The translations under genes were made by a program, and so were the position numbers. Shown here in pieces: positions 12,501 to 22,716 of a stretch of DNA of 64,000 nt. Below the pieces are notes generated by a model. The model saw only the letters and a program-made list of their open reading frames with translations, did no database searches and was not told the origin of the DNA. How positions within the stretch are numbered: position 1 is the stretch's first letter; each line of letters opens with the position of its first letter. This DNA is from Megaustenia siamemsis (lineage: Eukaryota > Mollusca > Gastropoda > Stylommatophora > Ariophantidae), in contig JAVIAB010000092.1 in the NCBI GenBank assembly GCA_032433765.1, forward strand, positions 107,884,396-107,948,395, in the 5' to 3' direction.

Positions 12501-12741
12501 TCAAACAAGACAAATGCGATTTTTGGGTCATGTTAAAAGACACAACAGCCTACTAAAAGTAATCCTGGAGGGGAAAATACAAGGTAAAAGAGGCAGACTA
12601 AAACTAACATGGACGAGTAACATCAAAAGATGAACAAATTAGCCTATGACAACCTGCACCATCAAAGCAAGAGACAGAGCAGAATGGCGCTCCATGGTAG
12701 CCAACCATCGTTGCGGAGACGGCACTCGATGATGGTGATGA
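9565..12741 (+). mobile_element. Full-length LINE family A (RTE-like), mutated
   Basis: A 3.18-kb non-LTR retrotransposon bounded by a perfect 16-bp TSD. The order is a short 5' leader, APE endonuclease, linker, reverse transcriptase, C-terminal block, and a 3' end with GATGATGGTGATGATGA. The length equals that of intact LINE H, which supports completeness. Truncated copies of the same family lie at 4580, 8822, 14526, 32531, 37506 and 63285. Confidence 0.85.
9622..12636 (+). pseudogene. LINE A endonuclease-reverse transcriptase, broken ORF
   Basis: The open frame is split by stops and frameshifts at about 9768, 9920, 10226, 10390, 10866, 10944, 11160, 11840, 11848 and 12384. Endonuclease motifs remain: RTWNVRTLY, ISETRW (catalytic Glu), QTYAPTQ, MGNMNAKVG (normally GDFN; the catalytic Asp is changed to Asn), QIDYIM and NSDHNPV. 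Reverse transcriptase motifs are FIDYTKAFDRVH, then a damaged RQGC block (stop), SLFNLYTE and LRYADDTVLL. The C-terminal part has YLGHTITSDGK, YGAETW and FLGHVKRH. This layout is typical of RTE-clade elements and of the endonuclease domain in craniofacial development protein 2. The element cannot be active as it stands. Confidence 0.85.
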
Positions 12742-12757
12742 TGATATATTTGTATAT

Positions 12758-13025
12758 GGGATACTGAATTTTGTTGATTTAGGCTTTCTGTCTTCTTCTT
12801 GGAGAGTCGCAATCTATATAGTTAATTCAGCCTTATTTATTATATTAGAACGCAATTGCCATTTTAAAAAATGACATTGACAGCTTCACTTAAGTCCGTT
12901 CATCAGAGCCGCGATCGGCAATGACTTGTGTCCCTTGAAATACAATAGTTGTCTATTTTTTATTATTACCCCCCTTGTGTTAATAAAATTGTAAAAACCA
13001 AAGCGTTTGTTTGCATTTGCTATGT
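12758..13025. other. Unassigned DNA between LINE copies
   Basis: No gene or repeat is recognised. Confidence 0.4.
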
Positions 13026-13036
13026 TTCTAATGTGT

Positions 13037-13619
13037 CATAATCAAGTACCGGGCCTACTAGCGTAGGTGATCATGTCTCTCCACAACTTTCGATCTCGGC
13101 AGCTATTTATCATTTCTGTTGTTGACCTTCTGCAAGCTATTCTCTTAAGCTGTCTGTTATTTTTTTCTCTTTGCTTCCCTCTATCTCTTCGTCCCTCAAT
13201 TTTTCCAGTTGTTACAATATATTCTAGTTGTTCTCTTCTCATTACATGGCCAAAAAATGATGATTGTTTCTTCCTAATAATGGAAATTAGCTCCCTTTTT
13301 GCTTTGACCTCTCTCAGAACATCTTCATTACTCTTCAGAGCTGTCCATGATATTCTCAACATTCTTCTGTAAAACCACATTTCTACAGACTCCAGTGATT
13401 TTCTTGTCTGTTGTCCTATTGTCCTTGATTCGTATCCATATGTTAAGACTGGCTCTACATAACATTTAAGAACTCTTTTTCTTGTTTTTATTGTCAAAAA
13501 TGGATTGCATAGTATCTTCCTCATTTTTTGGAAAGCTGCTTTTGCCTGAACCATTCTGCATCTCACCTCTTTTGTACATCTTCCGTCTGAGGTTAACAAA
13601 GTTCCCAAATATTTAAATA
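13037..13619 (-). mobile_element. LINE family C, 3' fragment with TSD
   Basis: The minus strand codes 188 residues of a LINE C-terminus: LLTSDGRCTKE, CYVEPVLTYGYESRTIG, MWFYRRMLRISW, FFGHVMRREQLEY and RKLWRDMITYASRPGT. The 11-base direct repeat TTCTAATGTGT flanks it (13026-13036 and 13620-13630). The copy is 5'-truncated but open, so it is fairly young. It may be the 3' end of family D. Confidence 0.8.
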
Positions 13620-13724
13620 TTCTAATGTGTGCTGATACATAATGAATTTATGTTGACATAGAAAATCGTTTTGGAGTGTTCTGAGTGATTTATTTAACTT
13701 CCGCCGTGAATGGAAGCTTTTGAC

Positions 13725-13840
13725 ATCATCACTCACTCTCACTCACTCACTCTCTCTCACTCACTCTCTCTATCTCTTTCGCCTTCTCTCTTTCTCTTTC
13801 TCTCTCTCTCTCTCTCGCCTTCTCTCTTTCACTCCTTTGC
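13725..13840 (+). repeat. TCAC/TCTC microsatellite
   Basis: An imperfect TCAC run changes to TCTC and CTTTCTC. Apparent open frames across it are low-complexity only. Confidence 0.85.
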
Positions 13841-13921
13841 CTTCTCTCCTAGACAACATATCAATAAAACACGTATTCAAAAGTTATTTTGTCATAAAAG
13901 CATATACAATGTTTTATGGCC

Positions 13922-14000
13922 ATCATCATAAACATCATCAACATCTTGTGCCGTGCCTGATGGCGTAGGTGATGTATCTCATCACAATCCTTGTTGATAA
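13922..14000 (-). mobile_element. LINE family C, tail relic
   Basis: CATCATCATAAACATCATC followed by CCTGATGGCGTAGGTGATG matches the reversed 3' end and tail of family C. Little body remains. Confidence 0.45.
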
Positions 14001-14162
14001 TTTTAGTTGTTAAATTTCTACCAAACCATTCCCGTTATCAGTCAGCCATTTTTCTCTCCTTTTTTTCCTTCTATCTCTTTCCCCGCCCCACAAAAATATT
14101 TTCTCTGTTGTCACAAAACATTTTACCCATTCTCTGGTATAATAGGGCCCACAAGTGATGTT

Positions 14163-14417
14163 TGGGAGCCGCGATAGCTCAGTGGTTAGTGAACTGAACT
14201 ACAAAGGACAAGAGGAAGGTTCTATCCCAGCCGATAGCTTCCAGGTTCACCCAGCCTTAAATGGGAACCAGATTTTTTTCTGGGAAAGTAAAGTGGTACA
14301 GGTGTAATACCAACCACATTACCCCAAAAATCATGTGCTGAAGGTCTGTAAAATTTATTTTTCACTAACACAATATTCACTATATGTCACTTGGCGTGAC
14401 GGGGTCTCTTTACTTTT
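14163..14417 (+). mobile_element. SINE1 copy
   Basis: The full tRNA-like head (A-box TAGCTCAGTGG, B-box decayed to GGTTCTATCCC), body and TGACGGGGTC end are present. Confidence 0.85.
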
Positions 14418-14525
14418 TTTTTACAAGCCATGTTTGTCCCCACCTGATGTTGGTTATTAAGTTTTTTTTTCCCGTGGACGCTTTAGGATCACCCTCATTA
14501 CTCGTGGCATGTTCGTAATTAAATC

Positions 14526-14662
14526 ATCATCATCGAGTGCCATCTCCGCAACGAAGGTTGGCTACCATGGAGCGCCATTCTGCTCTGTCTCTTGCTTTGA
14601 TGGTGCAGGTTGTCATAGACTGGTTTGTCCATCTTTTGATGTTACTTGTCCATGTTAGTAGT
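14526..14662 (-). mobile_element. LINE family A, 3'-end fragment
   Basis: ATCATCATCGAGTGCC followed by the reversed last ~135 bases of family A, ending near CCATGTTAGTAG. A strongly 5'-truncated copy. Confidence 0.8.
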
Positions 14663-14868
14663 TTCGCTTCCGGAGTGGGCGTGGTCAATAGCCGGACAAC
14701 ATACACTCGCTCCTATTAGCTGTGGAATTTGGCGCAAAACAGCTATGTCCATCACCCATTAACCAATCTACTCAATTATTCCACAACTACTCTTCTTCAA
14801 GAGCTTAACACCCACCATTCTTCTTCTACGTCCTATACAGACATACATATATCATTGCGGGATTTTCC

Positions 14869-15450
<582 letters not shown>

Positions 15451-15652
15451 CAGCCTAATGATTGACCTTTCGAGCCGTAGCCGGCCCATAGGGCGTAAAC
15501 CAAGATACTCCTCTTATCAGGATTTTTGTTCTAGCAGTTTTCAATTCTTTTAAAGATATTTTATCAAATCTTGCCATTTGTCTCTGTTCTGTGCAAGCAA
15601 CTCTATCTCATTGAGGGATCAGATTCCTGCTGCTCTTGCTTCTCTCAATGTA
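15451..15652 (-). mobile_element. LINE family G, 3'-end fragment
   Basis: Read on the minus strand it matches 31626-31811 of LINE G: the coding end (AGI-SLNEIELLAQNRD block) and the noncoding end with GGGCCGGTTACGGCTCG-like sequence, then the tetranucleotide array. Only about 200 bases of the element are present. Confidence 0.85.
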
Positions 15653-15824
15653 ACGCCGGTAAATGTCGCTGCATAAAAATAAACGTTCTACACGCTTGAT
15701 TAGAATATATAGAAAATTCCTTGAATTTTATCAACCAATAAATAATGTTCTTGAAGACATTGTTTGGTTGATATGTCAAGCTGGGCTAATTGATGATGAA
15801 GTAGATGGGGTAGTGAAGTTACCA

Positions 15825-16224
15825 GGCAGTGGAGATGCCAGACAGTGGATATGCCAGACAGTGTAGATAGCAGACAATGGAGATGCCCGACAGTGGAGAT
15901 GCTAGACAATGGAGATGACCGACAGTGGAGATGCCAGACAATGTAGATGACCGACAGTGGAGATGCCAGACAATGGAGATGACCGACACTAGAGATGCTA
16001 GACAGTGGAGATGCCAGACAGGGGGGATAACAGACAGTGGAGATACCAGACAGTCGAGATGTCAGAGAGTGGAGATGCCAGACAGTCGAGATGCTAGACA
16101 ATAGGGATGCCAGACAATTGAGATGTCAGACAGTGGAGATATCTGTCAACGAAGGTGACCGACAGTGGAGATGACCGAAAATGGAGATGACAGTCAGTGG
16201 AGATGCATGACAGCGGAGTTATCA
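15825..16224 (+). repeat. 16-bp minisatellite, about 25 units
   Basis: Units of the type GACAGTGGAGATGCCA follow one another without length change for 400 bases, with many substitutions (GACAATGGAGATGACC is the second type). Substitutions rise toward the right end. Confidence 0.9.
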
Positions 16225-17401
16225 ACTAGTGAAGAATTAACAAAGGACAGTCTCATTCACATGGGATAACAATGAGAGGCAGAACAATACATGTTCATGC
16301 ATTATCTTATAACCAAAAGGTTGGTCGAGCCAATTTTCCCTGAACAGGATCCATATATGAATAGTACATTTATCTTTGTACATTCACCATCCGTCAATTT
16401 TACTGACACCAAGTTATGAAAGGATCATTTTCATTGCTCTATATTTTACTTCATCATTATTATCCTCGTCGACAAATTCATCATCCTTCTCTTCTTCTCC
16501 TCTTCTCCTCCTCGCCCTTTCTTGTTTCCTCCTCTTTTTTTTCCAGCTTTAAACTCTCTCTAGGTTGCATAGGTCTCCTACATACACTTTCCAAACCAAC
16601 CTTTTTGGTTCCATTCTATTAGGATCGCTCCATGCCCTCCCCATTTTCTTCATCTTTGATTGCGCGTGTCTTCTCAAAGTATATATCGACCTTCCCCTTG
16701 GCCCTTATTTAAAGTTTCTTTGGAGGACATTGATCGAGTGTGCAAACATCTCAGATGTGATTTACATCAAATAGAATTGATTCTTGTTGTGACTGTTCCA
16801 AAACAACTGTATCCGACACCATATTCCGCACTCTTATCTCTCATGCTATTTCATGTACAAAATTGATTCTGCCATCTAATATGCTCATTGTAAGTAGTCC
16901 AGATTTCGCTTGCACGTGTCTAATATGTGTATGTAGTTTTCAAGGTTATATCTACCTGTGATCTAATAAAAATTATATTAAAGCGTACTTTTCTTTCCCC
17001 TGATTTTTTGCCTTTCAATGTTAAGGCGAAATGGCATTTTTCGGTTATAATGCTGCGGTTTGAGTGAGTCTCCTGCTTGGTGGTCATTGTGATGATCGCT
17101 ATTTCATTAATACATCGTTCTCTTTATTTCACTCTTTTGTTTGCTTCTGACTTGAATCTCTTTGGTCGTTATCGTGTTGCATGTTCTATCCTTATCGTTT
17201 GTTGTTTATTAACGTGATCCTGCATTGGTGTTACCTCATCTTGTTTCCTCACATCCTCATTTTTGACACTCATTTTGTCACATTCAATCTTCGTTGTGAT
17301 GATTAATTTCTTCATTGACTTAATGTTCAAGTTTCTTGTAGTTAGCAGAGTTCTTGGAAGTATAATGTGTTATATATAAAGAAAATAAAAGAGAGACATG
17401 T
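16225..17401. other. Unassigned DNA
   Basis: A pyrimidine-rich patch lies at 16480-16550. No gene or repeat is recognised. Confidence 0.4.
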
Positions 17402-17437
17402 CATGCCACGTGGTGACGTATAGGGAACATGATTTTA
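17402..17437 (-). mobile_element. Old SINE1 copy, left part
   Basis: CATGCCACGTGGTGACGTAT and the following bases match the reversed SINE1 3' end. The rest of the copy is at 18110-18325, beyond an hAT-like insertion. Confidence 0.6.
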
Positions 17438-17445
17438 GTGCCCAC

Positions 17446-18101
17446 CAGTGCTTCTTTTCTGGCGGTACCCAACGTCGCGCAGAACCGACACATTTTTTAT
17501 ATTAAAATTCCAATTTATTGACACTAAAAATATACTTCGCGGTTTCCCATACATATGACTTCCTCGAAAACACACTTTAGACACAATTGCAGCATATTCC
17601 AGTGAATGTGAAAGGGGTTTCTCTCAGATGAACATCATAGTAACTTCATCTGGGTCATCTCTGCTTGTACGGACAACATCTGTACTAATATTCATCAGGA
17701 TAGTATGTCCTTTCTCTCACCAAATTAATTCCTAGAAAATATATGGATTCATGGCTACTCCGAGATCGTTATTCTGCAGTTGATATCTAAAGCAAGAAGC
17801 GATCTAGAGACGACAAAGGCATACCAGAAGCTGAAAGTGCGGGAGTTGTCAAATCTCCATGGTGAGTAGCAGAACTTTTTATTCATAAAAAAACACTGCA
17901 ATACATAAAACTTAAGTTCAACTCTAGCAGTTATGTAGATAGCTGCTTCTCCTAGGTAGTTTTTCTGCAGTTGATGCCCAAATCGAGTAGCGATCTAGAA
18001 ACGATGGTATATCAGAGGGTATGTTGAAAGTGTAGAAAGAAATATAATAACATCTTCAGGGTGAATACCGATACCATTTTATCAAGTAAAAAAAAGCACT
18101 G
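17446..18101. mobile_element. Non-autonomous hAT-like DNA transposon
   Basis: 656 bases bounded by inverted ends CAGTGCTTCTTTT and AAAAAAAAGCACTG (about 13 of 16 positions agree), with the hAT-type CAG start. An 8-bp direct repeat, GTGCCCAC at 17438-17445 and GTGCTCAC at 18102-18109, flanks it with one mismatch. Eight-base target duplications are the hAT hallmark. Inside, two related stretches about 190 bases apart (17751-17840 and 17942-18030) share CTGCAGTTGAT and AGCGATCTAGA. No transposase frame is present. It splits an old SINE1 copy. Confidence 0.75.
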
Positions 18102-18109
18102 GTGCTCAC

Positions 18110-18325
18110 TTATATTACCGCACAAAAGAAATAATCCTTCCGCACATTATTATTTCAAGTAATGTAGTCGCTGTTACGACAGCAGCGGCGTCTTTCGTTC
18201 TCTGAGAATTCTTCGGTATCCATCTAAGGTTAGTTGAAACTGGAAATTGTCGATCTGGATTGAACCCGATCACTTGTCCTTAGCAGTCGAGTTGAATAAA
18301 CACCCTCTATGTTATATAGTGGCTC
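18110..18325 (-). mobile_element. Old SINE1 copy, right part
   Basis: A diverged match to reversed SINE1 from the GTAATGTGGTCGG region through GGTATCCATCTAAGG to the tRNA head (TGAACCCGATCAC for the B-box, TATATAGTGGCTC at the A-box end). Confidence 0.65.
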
Positions 18326-19285
18326 TCTTTATATCTGATTTGGGGCATGAGGTACTTTATTTCAAAAGTCATGAGAATCGATAATTTAAGTTGCAGTAAA
18401 AATCTTCACATGACCTGTTACTGAAGTAACACGAGTATTTAAATAACCAATGATTACAGGAAATCATGTCATTTATAGATTTTTAAAAAATCACTCTAAA
18501 TGAAACCCTCTGAACCTATTCGTCTATATCTTTTTTAATTCATAACAGTAATTAAATGGTTCGGAACATAAATAAGTAAATAACCACGGGTTAAACACAA
18601 CTAACAACAAACATCAGTAAGTAATAATGGTGTCATATACAAGTGTCATTGCAAGATATAACATGATTCTCTACTGGCATCAGCACGCATAAACTTAAAG
18701 CTATTTTTAGGAGAAAATATGCACCACAGGAATATTGACAACACAATTTCCGCATATATTTCAATGTTTACAAACCATGAACAAATATACAAACACTCGC
18801 TTTAAATGTCAGCATGTAAGAAAGACCCTTGTTAATTATTGACTTCAAACTGCAGCCAATAGTAACTACACGCTAAATGGATATATGCACTATGTGTTTG
18901 TGATTTCCGTTTATGTATAATTATTTATTACAAATGTGCCTAATCATTTATTTATTATTTGTCATCACTCCATTTGTTTTAAGTTTCGTCCATTCTGTTC
19001 ATCTTCATCTCACTTTTCTTCACAGATTGTCCTCGATTTGTCTTTCTCCTCACCTTCTCTCTATCCTTTTCTGAACACATGACCTCCGTTTAGCTCTAGC
19101 CCCGTGTGTCTGTTGTCAAAGTGATCTTTAGCACTTGTTTGCCCATATTGAGAAATTCCTATCTTGTTTAGCTAAGATTTTTTTGTGAATTTTCGCATTT
19201 TTGTATGAAATATAGATAGACAAATTTGTAGATTTTTTTTAGAGCGCTGTAAACATACCACTGTATATGTGTAATATGTTTATTT
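18326..19285. other. Unassigned AT-rich DNA
   Basis: No gene or repeat is recognised. Confidence 0.4.
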
Positions 19286-19435
19286 ATAGGTTAATTCAGC
19301 CTTAAATGGGTATATGTGTCTTCTTCCCTTCCTCATCTGACTTTCAGAGTCGAGGGGTTAAATGGGTATGGGAGTTTTTATTCTGGGAAAGGACGGCAGG
19401 ACGTGATGTTGGTCAGACACCCCAAAAGTACCTTC
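19286..19435 (+). mobile_element. Decayed SINE1 body fragment
   Basis: AATTCAGCCTTAAATGGGTAT appears at the left edge. TTAAATGGGTATGGGAGTTT with the CTGGGAAAG and CACCCCAAAA blocks follows. The TTAAATGGGTA block is present twice, so the copy carries an internal duplication. Confidence 0.6.
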
Positions 19436-19444
19436 TTTTTTTCT

Positions 19445-19830
19445 TCCTTATTTGCCTTTCAGCGTCTTGAGGATATATGGTTTATTGTCTTTTGTTCTTC
19501 AGTTGGTCTTTCTTGCTCTTATGTTTCCTAGTATTTCTAATATTCATTCAATTAATATTTTTCGTGGTCGACCCTTGAGTCTGGTGTTCTTGTAATGTAT
19601 ATTGAAGAGTCGTTGTATATTGTTTTGATCTTTCTGCCTTATCACATGGCCGAACTATTGTTTCTTTATGTATTCAATGACGGAAATTACTCCTAACTCT
19701 CCTCTCAGTTTCTCATTTATGATCTTATCTTTCAGGGCTTTTCCAGCCATGCATCTATAACACTTTTCATCTGGATAGTGGTTATCTTTTCTTATTGTTC
19801 CCGATTTTAGAGTCTAGATGGAAGAACGTA
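19445..19830 (-). pseudogene. LINE family I, 3'-end relic
   Basis: On the minus strand the frame reads EYIKKQ, then a stop, FGHVIRQ, NIQRLF and LKGRPRKILIE. This is the GHV(M)R...GRPR ending of RTE-like proteins. It resembles 39840-40240 more than families A-H. Confidence 0.55.
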
Positions 19831-19835
19831 TCTCC

Positions 19836-20962
19836 ATGGTCGTTTCTCCGAGCAATATTTTTATCCCCAACGAACCTGCAAAGACTGCAGTAGGCTATTG
19901 GCTTATCTCAGCTAGTATGTGGGGATAGCCCGATTGATGTTTTTTGCCACGTGATTTCTAGATATCACATGCCACCTGTTAATAATTTAATTATCTGTTT
20001 TCAAGGTCTTTACATTTTAAAATACTTATCTGTTCTTGTCCATCTTCCTGTGAACAGCACTTTACACAACTTAAAAATCTTATTGATCAGTTTTAAACAC
20101 TTTTTAGAATAGCTTTCCCCCCCCCCCCCCCCCCCACACATAATCCCCGTTCTTAAATTGAAACACACCACCATTATCGGGGTTCTTTATTTCTTTCTCT
20201 TATTTGATTATTTATTTATTTATTTTTTGGTAGGGCAAAGAACGAGGAGAAATCACCGTTTAAATGATGCATGAGATGTGTAGCAATGTTGGCAAATAAG
20301 CCGCATGAGACAATGAACACTTGAAACAGTATCATGGAGGAAATACTCGTTGGGATGGGAAGACTGCTTTCATAGGAGAGGCAGCGCTGACCACAAACCC
20401 TGCTGCCTTGCAGAAAGATGAAGAATAGTGAGTGCTGAGCTAAATGGCAAGGTGCAAAACACGGTGCAGCGCAATCTGCTAATAATAAAACGACGAATGA
20501 TGAAAGGACAGATGTGCAAACGACACAATTTTTCAAGTCACAATCATGAGAATGGTATATGAAAAATATAACATGTCCTTGAATTATAACAAACACATCT
20601 TTGGTATCTTTATAAGTTACTTTGCATCTGGTACCCTTGAACAGTGTAAAATATAATCTAACTAATAACCTTCATGGCGCCTTTTTCACTGACTATCGTT
20701 TATATACAGGAAAAACACTCCTAGTAACAGTAACCAAAGGAACAATTTTTTGTTTGTCCTATGCAATGTAAACAAATAGATATTGACCGTGAATCAAATT
20801 GTAATAAATTGACGTTTACTTTTTTCTTATCAGAAACAAAACACGTTTGTATGCTGTGCGGTAGTACAGCATGGATGTAGTGGCTGGGCTTTTTCAATTT
20901 CACCCATCCTTGTTAATGGCCATGGGTTATCTTCCTTGCTGCCCCATAGTGGGGAGCGAGAG
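19836..20962. other. Unassigned DNA with a poly-C run
   Basis: A pure C run of about 20 bases lies at 20117-20136. A 126-codon hydrophobic minus-strand frame at 20216-20596 has no recognisable domain and is not called as a gene. Confidence 0.4.
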
Positions 20963-22716
20963 CTAGACAAGAAATATATAATGAGGTGTATCTATACTAC
21001 TAGACAAGAAACATATAATTATGTGTATCTATACTGCTAGACAAGAAAGATATATAATGAGGTGTATCTATACTGCTAGACAAGAAAGATATAATGAGGT
21101 GTACATATACTGCTAGACAAGAAAGATATAATGAGGTGTACCTATACTTCTTAGACAAGGAAGATATAATGAGGTGTATCTATACTACTAGACAAGAAAG
21201 ATATAATGAGGTGTACATATACTGCTAGACAAGAAAGATATAATGAGGTGTACCTATACTTCTTAGACAAGAAAGATATAATGAGGTGTATCTATACTAC
21301 TAGACAAGGAAGATATAATGAGGCGTATCTATACTTCTTAGACATAAAAGATATAATGAGGTGTATCTATACTTCTTAGACAAGAAAGATATAATGAGGT
21401 GTATCTATACGACTAGACAAGAAAGATATAATGAGGTGTATCTATACTTCTTAGACAAGAAAGATATAATGAGGTGTATCTATACTACTAGACAAGGAAG
21501 ATATAATGAGGTGTATCTAAATACTACTAGACAAGAAAGATACAATGAGGTGTATCTATACTACTGGACAAGAAAGATATAATGAGGTGTATCTATACTA
21601 CTAGACAAGAAAGATACAATGAGGTGTATTTATACTACTAGACAAGAAACATATAATTAGGTGTATCTATACTGCTAGACAAGAAATATATAATGAGGTG
21701 TATCTATACTGCTAGACAAGAAAGATATAATGAGGTGTATCTATACTACTAGACAAGAAAGATATAATGAGGTGTATCTATACATCTTAGACAAGAAACA
21801 TATAATGAGGTATATCTATACTTCTTAGAGGTGTATCTATACTTCTTAGACAAGAAAGATATAATGAGGTGTATCTATACTTCTTAGAAAAGAAAGATAC
21901 AATGAGATGTATCTATACTACTAGACAAAAAACATATAATTAGGGGTATCTATACTGCTAGACAAGAAATATATAATGAGGTGTATCTATACTGCTAGAC
22001 AAGAAAGATATAATGAGGTGTATCTATACTACTAGACAAGAAAGATATAATGAGGTGTATCTATACATCTTAGACAAGAAAGATATAATGAGGTGTATCT
22101 ATACTTCTTAGACAAGAAAGATATAATGAGGTGTATCTATACATCTTAGACAAGAAAGATATAATGATGTGTATCTATACTACTAGACAAGAAAGATATA
22201 ATGAGGTGTATCTATACATCTTAGACAAGAAAGATATAATGAGGTGTATCTATACTACTAGACAAGAAAGATATAATGAGGTGTATCTATATTTCTTAGA
22301 GGTGTATCTATACTTCTTAGAGAAGAAAGATATAATTAGGTGTATCTATACTTCTTAGACAAAAAAGATATAATGAGGTGTATCTATACATCTTAGACAA
22401 GAAAGATATAATGAGGTGTATCTATACTACTAGACAAGAAAGATATAATGAGGTGTATCTATACATCTTAGACAAGAAAGATATAATGAGGTGTATCTAT
22501 ACATCTTAGACAAGAAAGATATAATGAGGTGTATCTATACATCTTAGACAAGAAAGATATAATGAGGTGTATCTATACTACTAGACAAGAAAGATATAAT
22601 AACGTGTATCTATACATCTTAGACAAGAAAGATATAATGAGGTGTATCTATACTTCTTAGACAAGAAAGATATAATGAGGTGTATCTATACTTCTTAGAC
22701 AAGAAAGATATAATGA
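20963..22716 (+). repeat. 37/38-bp minisatellite, left block
   Basis: Tandem units of the kind TAGACAAGAAAGATATAATG plus AGGTGTATCTATAC, ending in TTCT/ATCT (38 bp) or TAC/TGC (37 bp), in mixed order. Rare short units lacking ACAAGAAAGATATAATG occur at about 21824 and 22290. A block of four to five variant units near 21640 recurs near 21925, so larger segments were also copied. LINE H interrupts the array; it resumes at 25908. Confidence 0.95.

Noticed and set aside
20216..20596. 126-codon hydrophobic minus-strand frame
   Set aside because: No domain, no splice context, no similarity to other parts of the window.
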